Assembly (NCBI GenBank): GCA_027057985.1
Contig: JALUTJ010000443.1
Span: 1-8,352, forward strand
From: Chromatiales bacterium
Lineage (GTDB): Bacteria > Pseudomonadota > Gammaproteobacteria > UBA6429 > Thiohalophilaceae
Direction: 5' to 3'
Length of the DNA: 8,352 bases
Below are positions 1-5,697 of this stretch, piece after piece (positions within the stretch are counted from its first letter, which is position 1; the number at the start of each line of letters is the position of its first letter). Made by a program: the position numbers and the translations under genes. The notes under the pieces were generated by a model. That model did not search any database and was not told the DNA's origin. It worked only from the letters and a program-made list of their open reading frames with translations.

Positions 1-198
1 CGGATCGGTTTTTTTCATACTGCCGGAAATATCCACCAAAACCCGCAAATCATTAATTTTGGGGGGGTGTTTTTTACCCAGCGCGGAAGCACTGGCAGGA
101 AGGAGAAGAGCTAAAAAGCAGAAAAGGAAAACTGAGAAGATAAATGGCTTACCTGTTTTAACAGGTCTGTTAGCAATCCAGTCACAACTTTTATTCAC
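1..198 (-). CDS. Secreted/periplasmic VWA-domain protein, N-terminal part only (runs off left edge)
   Basis: This is an open frame of 66 codons from a GTG at 198-196 to the window edge. The GTG is the only usable start: an in-frame TAG (216-214) lies six codons upstream, and a purine-rich AGGGGGAG (208-215) sits 9 nt before it. The product opens with a basic n-region, then a hydrophobic run (about residues 18-33, PFIFSVFLFCFLALLL) and a plausible signal peptidase I site after ASA (residue 39), so the protein is probably exported. Residues 51-66 read LRVLVDISGSMKKTDP. This is the first beta strand of a VWA domain with a MIDAS metal-binding motif (D56, S58, S60 of DxSxS). Export and metal-dependent binding are inferred from these features; the function is unknown because the rest is missing. 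It lies behind the cco terminator, so it is probably transcribed separately. A C7 run (61-67) and an A7 run (9-15) lie in the coding strand. Confidence 0.8.
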   Translation of the reverse strand, partial: MNKSCDWIANRPVKTGKPFIFSVFLFCFLALLLPASASALGKKHPPKINDLRVLVDISGSMKKTDP

Positions 199-207
199 GC
201 TGATGCA

Positions 208-215
208 CTCCCCCT
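208..215 (-). promoter_or_regulatory. Shine-Dalgarno that fixes the GTG start of the VWA gene
   Basis: AGGGGGAG on the minus strand lies 9 nt before the GTG at 198. It supports GTG as the start of the exported VWA protein. A second GTG two codon-lengths earlier is out of frame and runs quickly into a stop. Confidence 0.6.
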
Positions 216-242
216 ATGCTATTCTCAATTAAGAATAGCATA
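215..242. promoter_or_regulatory. 28-bp near-perfect palindrome, candidate operator or 5'-UTR hairpin
   Basis: Each half reads TATGCTATTCT toward the centre, with AATT at the middle. Thirteen of the fourteen base pairs match; the only mismatch is C226/A231. On the minus strand its last base overlaps the first base of the Shine-Dalgarno of the VWA gene. It has no following T-run, so it is not an intrinsic terminator. A dimeric repressor bound here would block initiation, and the same sequence as RNA would form a long hairpin next to the ribosome site. It does not match the Fur, LexA, FNR or IscR consensus patterns I know. Confidence 0.6.
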
Positions 243-364
243 AACACCATAAAAGCATAGACTTAACGCTCATTCAGAGAATTGACTGTATATACGCGAC
301 ACAATTACTTAATTTTTTAGATAATCACCTACTATAACCAGGCCTGTTCATGTGATTTTTACAT

Positions 365-402
365 AAAAAAAGGGCGCTATTTTTACAATAGCGCCCCTTT
401 TT
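365..402. terminator. Bidirectional rho-independent terminator closing the cco operon
   Basis: A perfect 9-bp GC-rich stem, GGGCGCTAT (372-380) with ATAGCGCCC (388-396), encloses a 7-nt loop. The flanks are A7 on the left (365-371) and T5 on the right (398-402). Read on the minus strand, the stem is followed by seven Ts and ends transcription arriving from ccoS and the small ORF. On the plus strand it is followed by CTTTTT, so it can also work in the other direction. It begins about 18 nt after the stop codon of the 33-aa ORF, which suggests that ORF belongs to the cco transcript. Confidence 0.9.
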
Positions 403-420
403 CAGGTATTTCTACTGGCT

Positions 421-522
421 TTAGCCGGCGAAAATCACGGATAAAAAGCTAAACCAGGCAAAAGCCACCATGCCAATGATGATCAGCAGTGGGAAATTCT
501 GAAAAGTGAACATGTCTTTCAT
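421..522 (-). CDS. 33-aa single-helix membrane peptide at the end of the cco operon, unrecognised
   Basis: An ATG at 522-520 opens a frame of 33 codons ending in TAA at 423-421. It is preceded by TTGAGGATATCCAC, with GAGG 8 nt before the start. The product begins MKDMFTFQNFP and continues as one hydrophobic segment (about residues 11-32, LLIIIGMVAFAWFSFLSVIF), ending in AG. It has a short N-terminus and almost no C-terminal tail. Placement between ccoS and the operon terminator, a good ribosome site and normal-looking codons support a real gene. By analogy with tiny oxidase subunits such as CcoM, CydX and CydH it could be an accessory subunit of cbb3 oxidase or an assembly peptide, but I see no sequence match to those and this role is inference. 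A second in-frame Met at residue 4 is a possible alternative start, but the Shine-Dalgarno spacing favours the first. Confidence 0.65.
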   Translation of the reverse strand: MKDMFTFQNFPLLIIIGMVAFAWFSFLSVIFAG

Positions 523-578
523 GTGGATATCCTCAAATCTTGTGTAACAAAGTACTTAAGCGAAGTCTAATGTAGACA

Positions 579-592
579 CCGATGAACATCAA
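579..592 (-). promoter_or_regulatory. Possible FNR/ANR-type site upstream of the 33-aa ORF
   Basis: On the minus strand the sequence is TTGATGTTCATCGG, compared with the FNR/ANR consensus TTGATNNNNATCAA. The first half-site is perfect and three of five bases of the second match. It lies in the gap between ccoS and the 33-aa ORF, centred about 63 nt before that ATG, so a class II promoter would give a short leader. No good -10 hexamer lies at the matching distance, so the call is tentative. Anaerobic control would fit a cbb3 locus. Confidence 0.35.
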
Positions 593-616
593 GCTAAATC
601 GCGGTAAATCCACGCC

Positions 617-805
617 TCAAAGCTTATCTTCGGACTGCGGCGGCTTGCGATGTGGAATGCGGATGTCATCATCATCCATCAGGATACGATGTGCCGGCCC
701 TTCCATATCATCGAACTGACCGCTTTTCACGGCCCAGATAAAGCCCCAGATAGCCACGCCCAGCACCAGCAGGCCCAGCGGTATCAGTAAATAGAGTATT
801 TCCAT
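617..805 (-). CDS. ccoS: cbb3 oxidase assembly protein CcoS (FixS)
   Basis: This is a 62-residue membrane peptide of usual CcoS length. One N-terminal transmembrane helix (about residues 3-26, ILYLLIPLGLLVLGVAIWGF) is followed by the family pattern WAVKSGQFDDMEGPAHRILMD and an acidic-basic tail. CcoS is required in studied bacteria for insertion of heme and copper into the cbb3 catalytic subunit; the biochemical mechanism is not known. The gene starts 7 nt after the ccoI stop. Only AAAGA lies before the ATG, too close for a normal Shine-Dalgarno, so translation is probably coupled to ccoI. Confidence 0.95.
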   Translation of the reverse strand: MEILYLLIPLGLLVLGVAIWGFIWAVKSGQFDDMEGPAHRILMDDDDIRIPHRKPPQSEDKL

Positions 806-812
806 TCTTTAA

Positions 813-3290
813 TTATACGTGATCCCGGCTGCTTTTACCCTGTATTCCCGCCTGCAGCGGGATGAATTTATTCAGGCGCAGGGCATTGAGTACCACCACC
901 AGTGAACTGGCCGACATACCAATTGCTGCCATCCACGGCGCGACATAGCCCGCTGCAGCCAGTGGTAACGCGACCACATTATACAAAACTGCCCAGCCCA
1001 GGTTTTGCTTCACCACCCGTACGCTCTGCCGCGCCATGCGAATTGCCTCGACCAGGTGTGGCAGCTGCTCGGATAACAGCACCATATCGGCACTGGCCTG
1101 GGCCAGCTGGGTACCACTGCCCATGGCTATTGAAACCTGTGCCGCCGCCAGTACCGGGGCATCATTAACGCCATCACCAACCATGGCGACGATATGACCC
1201 TGCTGTTGCAGATCATTGATCACGGCGAGCTTGTCTTCCGGTTTCATTCCGGCTCGACTGTGCTCGATCCCAAGCTGTTGCGCAATCGCTTCTACAGCGG
1301 AGACATTATCGCCACTGAGCAGCCACACCTCGATACCCGCCTGCTGTATGGCACGAATCGATTCCACCGCATCGTCACGCAGCTCATCGGCCAGATAAAA
1401 ACGGGCCAGTACCCTGTCGCTGTCGGCCAGCAGTACCTCGGTGGCATAGGCCGGCGCCATGGTATCGGCAGGCAGGTTCGGCGCCGAAATCAGGGAATGA
1501 ATATAATCACTATTACCAAGATAGTAGCGTTGACCATCTATCAGCCCGGTCACCCCCTGTCCGGGAATGGCTCTGACTTCTTCCGCGGTAAATGTATTTT
1601 CGGCACTGGCCTGCTGCAGGAAAACCTGGGCAACAGGATGTTCCGATCCGGTTTCCAGAGCGGCGGCAAGATCAAGGTAATGCTGTTGTGGACGATTATC
1701 CATACACTGTGTATAGGACAGTGCCAGTCTTCCCCGGGTCAGGGTCCCGGTCTTGTCAAAAATCATGTGGCTGACCCGTGCCAGTGTTTCCAGCGCATGA
1801 CCGCGTGTGGTCAACACCCCAAGCCGGGTCAGGGTACCCGTGGCAGCGGTCATCGCGGCCGGGGTTGCCAGCGACAGCGCGCAGGGACAGGTAACCACCA
1901 GCAAGGAAAGCACAATCCAGAAAGCCTGGTCCGGCTCATGCTGCCACCACCACAGACCCACTGCGGTGGCAAGTAATAACAGGAACCCCACGAAGTAACC
2001 GGCAACGCGGTCGGCAAGACGGGCAATCGCCGGTTTTTCCAGCTGGGCACGATCCAGTAAGCGCTGAATCGAGGCCAGCACCGTGTCCTCACCCACCTTG
2101 CTGACTTCAACCAGTAACGGGCTTTCAATATTGACCGTGCCACCGATAACCCTGTCATTAGCTCCCTTGGCCAGGGGTAGACTCTCGCCCGTCAACAGTG
2201 ACTCATTGATACTGCTTCGCCCCTCGACAATTACACCATCGGCCGGGATGCTTTCACCCGGGCGAATCCGCACCCTGTCACCCGGCTGCAGCTCACCCAC
2301 GGTGACGGTTTCTTCACCCTGCTCCGTTACCCTGGTGGCCATTGCAGGCAGTAACTTCACCAGCTCCTCGGCCGCCTGGCCGGCCTTGTGCCTGGCGCCC
2401 ATTTCCAGGAAACGCCCGGCAAGCAGGAAAAAAGTAAACATGGTTACCGAATCAAAATACACTTCACCACTTCGGCTAATGGTAGCCCAGCCGCTGGCCG
2501 CATAGGCAAGGCCGATAGCGAGTGCCACTGGTACATCCATACCAGGCTGTCTTGCCCTGAGATCACGCCAGGCCGAGCTGAAAAATGTCTGCGCGGAATA
2601 GAACACCACCGGCGTAGCGATAAAGAAGCTGACCCAGCGCATAAAATTTTCAAGCCCGGCATCCATACCCGAGTGATCACCGGCATACAATGCCACAGCC
2701 AGCATCATCACCTGTATTGCGCCGAGACCTGCTATGGCGAGTCGTTTCAGGGCAACGGCACGTTCTTTCTTATAAACTGCTTCCTGCTTACTGGCATCAA
2801 AAGGATGGGCGATATAACCAATCGCGGTAATGGCCTGCAGAATATCGCTTAAATGTATCTGGGAATCGTCCCAGCGCAGACGTGCACGATGCGTAGAGTA
2901 ATTCACCCTGAACTCGATAACGCCCGGCAGGGCACTGATATGTTTTTCATTCAGCCAGACACAGGCGGCACAGACAATGCCTTCCAGGATCAGTGAAGCT
3001 TCACGGATATTATTTTCATCGACACTGACAAAGGTACGCTGTAACTCCGGCTTGTCATAAAGATTGAGTTGTTCCAGCACTTCGGGAACTGCAGCACGCG
3101 CAGTTGGTGAGGTATCGGTACGATACCTGTAGAAACTACTGAGTCCACCTTCAACAATGGCTTTAGCCACGGCCTCGCAACCGGGACAGCACATGGCGCG
3201 ATCTTCACCCTCGATTTCGACATGGTAGCAACTATTTTCTGGAACCGGCAGGCCACAGTGAAAACAGCTTTGTTCATGCTTATCAGTCAC
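813..3290 (-). CDS. ccoI: Cu-translocating P1B-type ATPase CcoI (FixI), cbb3 oxidase assembly
   Basis: This 825-residue inner-membrane ATPase exports copper toward the periplasm for the CuB site of cbb3 oxidase rather than for copper detoxification (family knowledge). The N-terminus carries a Cys-rich element (CFHC at 9-12, CCPGC at 34-38), typical of FixI-type pumps, then a heavy-metal-associated domain with CAAC at 107-110. Transmembrane helices follow at about 183-202, 218-238, 251-270 and 278-296. The actuator motif TGE is at 367-369, the metal-binding CPC at 468-470, the phosphorylation motif DKTGT at 512-516 (acyl-phosphate D512), the P1B SEHP at 549-552 and the hinge GDGVND at 705-710. 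Two final helices (about 765-805) complete the expected eight. All catalytic residues are intact. The start is GTG at 3290, with GGAAGG 5 nt upstream and 20 nt after the fixH stop; no upstream in-frame ATG improves on it. The fixH-ccoI-ccoS context distinguishes it from CopA. Confidence 0.95.
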   Translation of the reverse strand: MTDKHEQSCFHCGLPVPENSCYHVEIEGEDRAMCCPGCEAVAKAIVEGGLSSFYRYRTDTSPTARAAVPEVLEQLNLYDKPELQRTFVSVDENNIREASLILEGIVCAACVWLNEKHISALPGVIEFRVNYSTHRARLRWDDSQIHLSDILQAITAIGYIAHPFDASKQEAVYKKERAVALKRLAIAGLGAIQVMMLAVALYAGDHSGMDAGLENFMRWVSFFIATPVVFYSAQTFFSSAWRDLRARQPGMDVPVALAIGLAYAASGWATISRSGEVYFDSVTMFTFFLLAGRFLEMGARHKAGQAAEELVKLLPAMATRVTEQGEETVTVGELQPGDRVRIRPGESIPADGVIVEGRSSINESLLTGESLPLAKGANDRVIGGTVNIESPLLVEVSKVGEDTVLASIQRLLDRAQLEKPAIARLADRVAGYFVGFLLLLATAVGLWWWQHEPDQAFWIVLSLLVVTCPCALSLATPAAMTAATGTLTRLGVLTTRGHALETLARVSHMIFDKTGTLTRGRLALSYTQCMDNRPQQHYLDLAAALETGSEHPVAQVFLQQASAENTFTAEEVRAIPGQGVTGLIDGQRYYLGNSDYIHSLISAPNLPADTMAPAYATEVLLADSDRVLARFYLADELRDDAVESIRAIQQAGIEVWLLSGDNVSAVEAIAQQLGIEHSRAGMKPEDKLAVINDLQQQGHIVAMVGDGVNDAPVLAAAQVSIAMGSGTQLAQASADMVLLSEQLPHLVEAIRMARQSVRVVKQNLGWAVLYNVVALPLAAAGYVAPWMAAIGMSASSLVVVLNALRLNKFIPLQAGIQGKSSRDHV

Positions 3291-3310
3291 TGCTGCCTTC
3301 CTGCCGTTCT

Positions 3311-4138
3311 TTATTTTTTACTGCTAACATCTTCAATCGATGTTGTGGCACGAATCTCGTGTATTGCATCGCCTTTGTCGATCTTCAGCACAAGGTCCCA
3401 GCTGCCTGGCTTCGGAAATGTCAGGCTTTGCTGATAAACTCCCGGTTCAATTTCCTGCATCGCAAATTCAATATCCAGCTTGCTATTAGAAGGACGCATA
3501 AATGTGCCTTTAACTCTGGCACCGGTCACTGGTTGCTGATTCTTATCCCGGATTTCAACACGAAAAATCGCCGGTTTATTGACGATGGCATCACCGAGCC
3601 AGCCTTTTCTGACATGCCAGTTACGTAATTTCTGCGCCTCGAAACGTCGCAGGTATTCATTATATTGTGCCTGTTTTTCGTGATAGTTATGACTGACCGT
3701 ACCGGGAAAATTAGAAGATACCTTTGCCCCGGACTGTGGTTCCGGTAATAACTTCTTGATCAGATCATGATCCATACCCCTGGTGGCAAACATGACAAAA
3801 AAGGAATCCATGATAATCAGGATAATAAAGAAAATAACGATTGCAGCCGGAGCCCAGTGAAAACCGAGGCCGGTTTCACCTGCAAGGCGGCGCGAGTCAC
3901 GTTGCGAAGTAATTATGCCGAGGATATAAACAGACACCATGTAAAGTGCAATATGGATAGCAAAGACATCGGCGCCGGGCCAGGTGAAAATGGCCACTGG
4001 CACATAGGTGCCTATCACAGCAAAGGCCATGACCGTGGCGACCATCTTGCCGGACATCTGTGTTACCTGGTAGAGGATAATAAATACCAGGGCAATAACA
4101 GCAACACCACCAAGTAATGTAACCAGTATATTTGACAT
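3311..4138 (-). CDS. ccoH: FixH/CcoH-family cbb3 assembly protein, long form with extra N-terminal membrane domain
   Basis: The product has 275 residues, whereas classical FixH/CcoH has roughly 160. The first ~80 residues hold three predicted helices (about 3-25, 31-53, 57-77), then a charged linker (79-90). The canonical FixH-like unit follows: a membrane anchor (95-118), a linker with FPGTVSHNYHEKQAQYNEYL (144-163), and a periplasmic Ig-like domain with PVTGARVKGTFMRP (203-216) and PGVYQQSLTFPKPGSWDLVL (232-251). CcoH is known to associate with CcoN and to be needed for stable cbb3 assembly; the role of the N-terminal addition is unknown. The ATG lies 12 nt after the ccoG stop, with TAAGGAAA overlapping that stop, which indicates coupling. 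I find no frameshift; the frame is continuous and a methionine start precedes the extra helices. The gene is usually named fixH or ccoH. Confidence 0.85.
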   Translation of the reverse strand: MSNILVTLLGGVAVIALVFIILYQVTQMSGKMVATVMAFAVIGTYVPVAIFTWPGADVFAIHIALYMVSVYILGIITSQRDSRRLAGETGLGFHWAPAAIVIFFIILIIMDSFFVMFATRGMDHDLIKKLLPEPQSGAKVSSNFPGTVSHNYHEKQAQYNEYLRRFEAQKLRNWHVRKGWLGDAIVNKPAIFRVEIRDKNQQPVTGARVKGTFMRPSNSKLDIEFAMQEIEPGVYQQSLTFPKPGSWDLVLKIDKGDAIHEIRATTSIEDVSSKK

Positions 4139-4150
4139 GAGACGGTTTCC

Positions 4151-5572
4151 TTATTTAGCGTGCTTCAACTGTTTTTCTGGAACATAAAATGTATTCTGCT
4201 GTAGCAGAGTGATCTCTGGTTTTTCGCCAATCGACTCGATAATAAAGCTAATAGGAGTACGGCTGTCACTCACTGCTTCTGGATTTGCCCGCACCTTGGC
4301 GATCAACTTGACGCTATGCTCGGCAGGTAATTTTATTTCTCTGAATCGTCCCATATCCAGTTCTGCATCAGGAATACCAGTAACCCTAATATTGAAGCGC
4401 ATCGCCCGACTGGTTTTATTGTTTATCTTGATGTCATAGCGATTCTGCACCCTCCCATCCGAGAGCGTTACCGAGAGTGGTTGACGCACCTGGCGCACGT
4501 GCATTTCTACTTCACTACGATTAGCCACACTCCAGACCAGTGCAGCAATAGTAAATAGCAGCACGACGAAGTATCCAATGTTCTTGCCCTTGAACCAGTT
4601 TGTTTTTTTACCCTCGAGATCATGCTGTGAAGAATAACGTACCAGACCAGGTTTAAACTTGATTGACTGCATGATGGTATTACAGGCATCAATACACAGT
4701 GCACAGGAGGTACACTGATACTGCAGCCCATTACGGATATCGATACCAGTTGGACATACCTGTACGCAGTATCCACAATCGATACAGTCACCGACCCCGG
4801 CTTCTTCCCTTTGAGCCTCGGTCATCAAACCCTTCGATGGTTTCTGTCGGCCCTTTTCTCTTTCACCGCGCTTCTCATCATAGGCGACGATCAGGGTATC
4901 CGGGTCAAACATCACAGCCTGGAAGCGGGCATAGGGGCACATATAGGTACAGACCTGCTCACGTGCCAGGCCTGCCATGACGTAGGTTGTCAGGGTTAGA
5001 AACAGCGTGGTGGCATAGGCCGCAAAAGGCGCTTCCCCTTTGAGCATTTGCATAAATAGCTGCGGTGCATCACCCCAGTAAAGGGTAAAGGCCAGACCGG
5101 TAGCAAGTGCAACCAGCAACCACAGTAAATGAGTCAACCCCATTTTTACAATCTTGTTTGCACTCCAGGGCGCCTTATGTAATTTTATACGGGCATTACG
5201 TTCACCCTGCACCAGTCGCTCGATAAAGATAAAGACATCGGTCCATAAGGTCTGGAAGCAGAAGTAGCCGCAAAAGACACGGCCGGCAAGGCCGGTAACG
5301 AAGAACAGCAGTAATGCCGCGATCACCAGCAGTCCCGCAAGCCAGAATATATCCTGCGCATGCACGACAAGATCAAAAATATAGAAACGTCGTCCCTCGA
5401 TATCAAAAAGTACCGCCTGATCAGGGCCAATGGCTCTGTCCCAGCGCAGCCAGGGCAGCAGGAAGTAAACACTGTAGGCAAGTACCAGGATGCCCGTTTT
5501 CAACGAACGATATCGACCCTTTACCGAACGTGGAAATATTTCGATACGTTTCTGGTACAAGGGTTCGTTCAT
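4151..5572 (-). CDS. ccoG: cbb3 oxidase accessory protein CcoG (RdxA/FixG), membrane polyferredoxin
   Basis: This is a 473-residue inner-membrane iron-sulfur protein of the FixG/RdxA family. In studied bacteria CcoG reduces Cu(II) to Cu(I) for delivery during cbb3 assembly. Membrane helices are predicted at about 26-44, 73-97, 143-167, 184-204 and 332-351. Membrane-proximal cysteine pairs are present: CGYFC (101-105) and CTYMCP (208-213). The cytoplasmic loop contains two ferredoxin-type [4Fe-4S] sets: C263/C266/C269/C273 followed by P, and C287/C290/C293/C297. The C-terminal ~120 residues form the Ig-like FixG domain. Length and motifs are complete. The ATG at 5572 is preceded by AGGAAGG with 7 nt spacing. 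It follows the oxidase structural genes after a 125-nt hairpin-containing gap and is coupled to fixH downstream. Confidence 0.95.
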   Translation of the reverse strand: MNEPLYQKRIEIFPRSVKGRYRSLKTGILVLAYSVYFLLPWLRWDRAIGPDQAVLFDIEGRRFYIFDLVVHAQDIFWLAGLLVIAALLLFFVTGLAGRVFCGYFCFQTLWTDVFIFIERLVQGERNARIKLHKAPWSANKIVKMGLTHLLWLLVALATGLAFTLYWGDAPQLFMQMLKGEAPFAAYATTLFLTLTTYVMAGLAREQVCTYMCPYARFQAVMFDPDTLIVAYDEKRGEREKGRQKPSKGLMTEAQREEAGVGDCIDCGYCVQVCPTGIDIRNGLQYQCTSCALCIDACNTIMQSIKFKPGLVRYSSQHDLEGKKTNWFKGKNIGYFVVLLFTIAALVWSVANRSEVEMHVRQVRQPLSVTLSDGRVQNRYDIKINNKTSRAMRFNIRVTGIPDAELDMGRFREIKLPAEHSVKLIAKVRANPEAVSDSRTPISFIIESIGEKPEITLLQQNTFYVPEKQLKHAK

Positions 5573-5615
5573 GCTTAAACCTTCCTGTCTTGAATAAAAT
5601 GTAAATGTTTAAAGC

Positions 5616-5652
5616 AAAAGAGGATGTACATTAAAAATGCACATCCTCCTTT
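5616..5652 (-). terminator. Hairpin between ccoP and ccoG, possible weak terminator/attenuator
   Basis: GAGGATGT (5620-5627) pairs perfectly with ACATCCTC (5641-5648). Inside, after one mismatch, CATT (5629-5632) pairs with AATG (5636-5639), leaving a 3-nt loop. Outside, AAA and TTT extend the stem past another mismatch. On the minus strand the stem is followed by TTTTGCTTT, an interrupted U-tract, so termination is probably partial. It would let ccoNOQP be made in excess of the assembly genes, or act as a 3' stabiliser after processing. Confidence 0.55.
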
Positions 5653-5662
5653 ACAAATCACG

Positions 5663-5682
5663 TACTGCAGTTTTATGCAGTA
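5663..5682 (-). repeat. Second small inverted repeat just after the ccoP stop
   Basis: TACTGC (5663-5668) and GCAGTA (5677-5682) form a 6-bp stem with an 8-nt loop, about 15 nt after the ccoP stop codon. No T-run follows, so alone it is not a terminator. With the hairpin at 5616-5652 it makes a tandem pair between the structural and accessory genes. Chance occurrence is possible at this length. Confidence 0.35.
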
Positions 5683-5697
5683 AGGTGTGTCCCTGGA

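Larger units (their letters stand above)
199..371. other. Intergenic gap between the cco terminator and the VWA gene
   Basis: This AT-rich non-coding stretch of about 170 bases must contain the promoter of the minus-strand VWA gene if that gene is transcribed independently. I could not identify a convincing -35/-10 pair. TATAGT (minus strand, near 330-335) resembles a -10 element but lacks a good -35. The only strong structure is the palindrome at 215-242. No ORF or RNA gene is recognisable. Confidence 0.5.

Noticed and set aside
286..301. LexA-like box (CTGTATATACGCGACA)
   Set aside because: The first half matches the SOS-box consensus, but the second reads GACA where ACAG is required (spacing off by one), so the dimer site is not complete.
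283..311. Plus-strand promoter-like TTGACT with 17-nt spacer
   Set aside because: The expected -10 position reads TACTTA, a poor match, and there is no plus-strand gene for it to serve.
365..402. The hairpin at 365-402 as a small RNA or operator
   Set aside because: The GC stem with A and T tracts on both sides is fully explained as a bidirectional intrinsic terminator.
1194..1976. Long plus-strand open frame of 260 codons opposite ccoI
   Set aside because: It lies wholly antisense to the intact, motif-complete ccoI. Its translation is rich in Arg, Gly, Gln and His with no domain or membrane pattern, and no ribosome site was evident. It is a shadow of ccoI codon usage.
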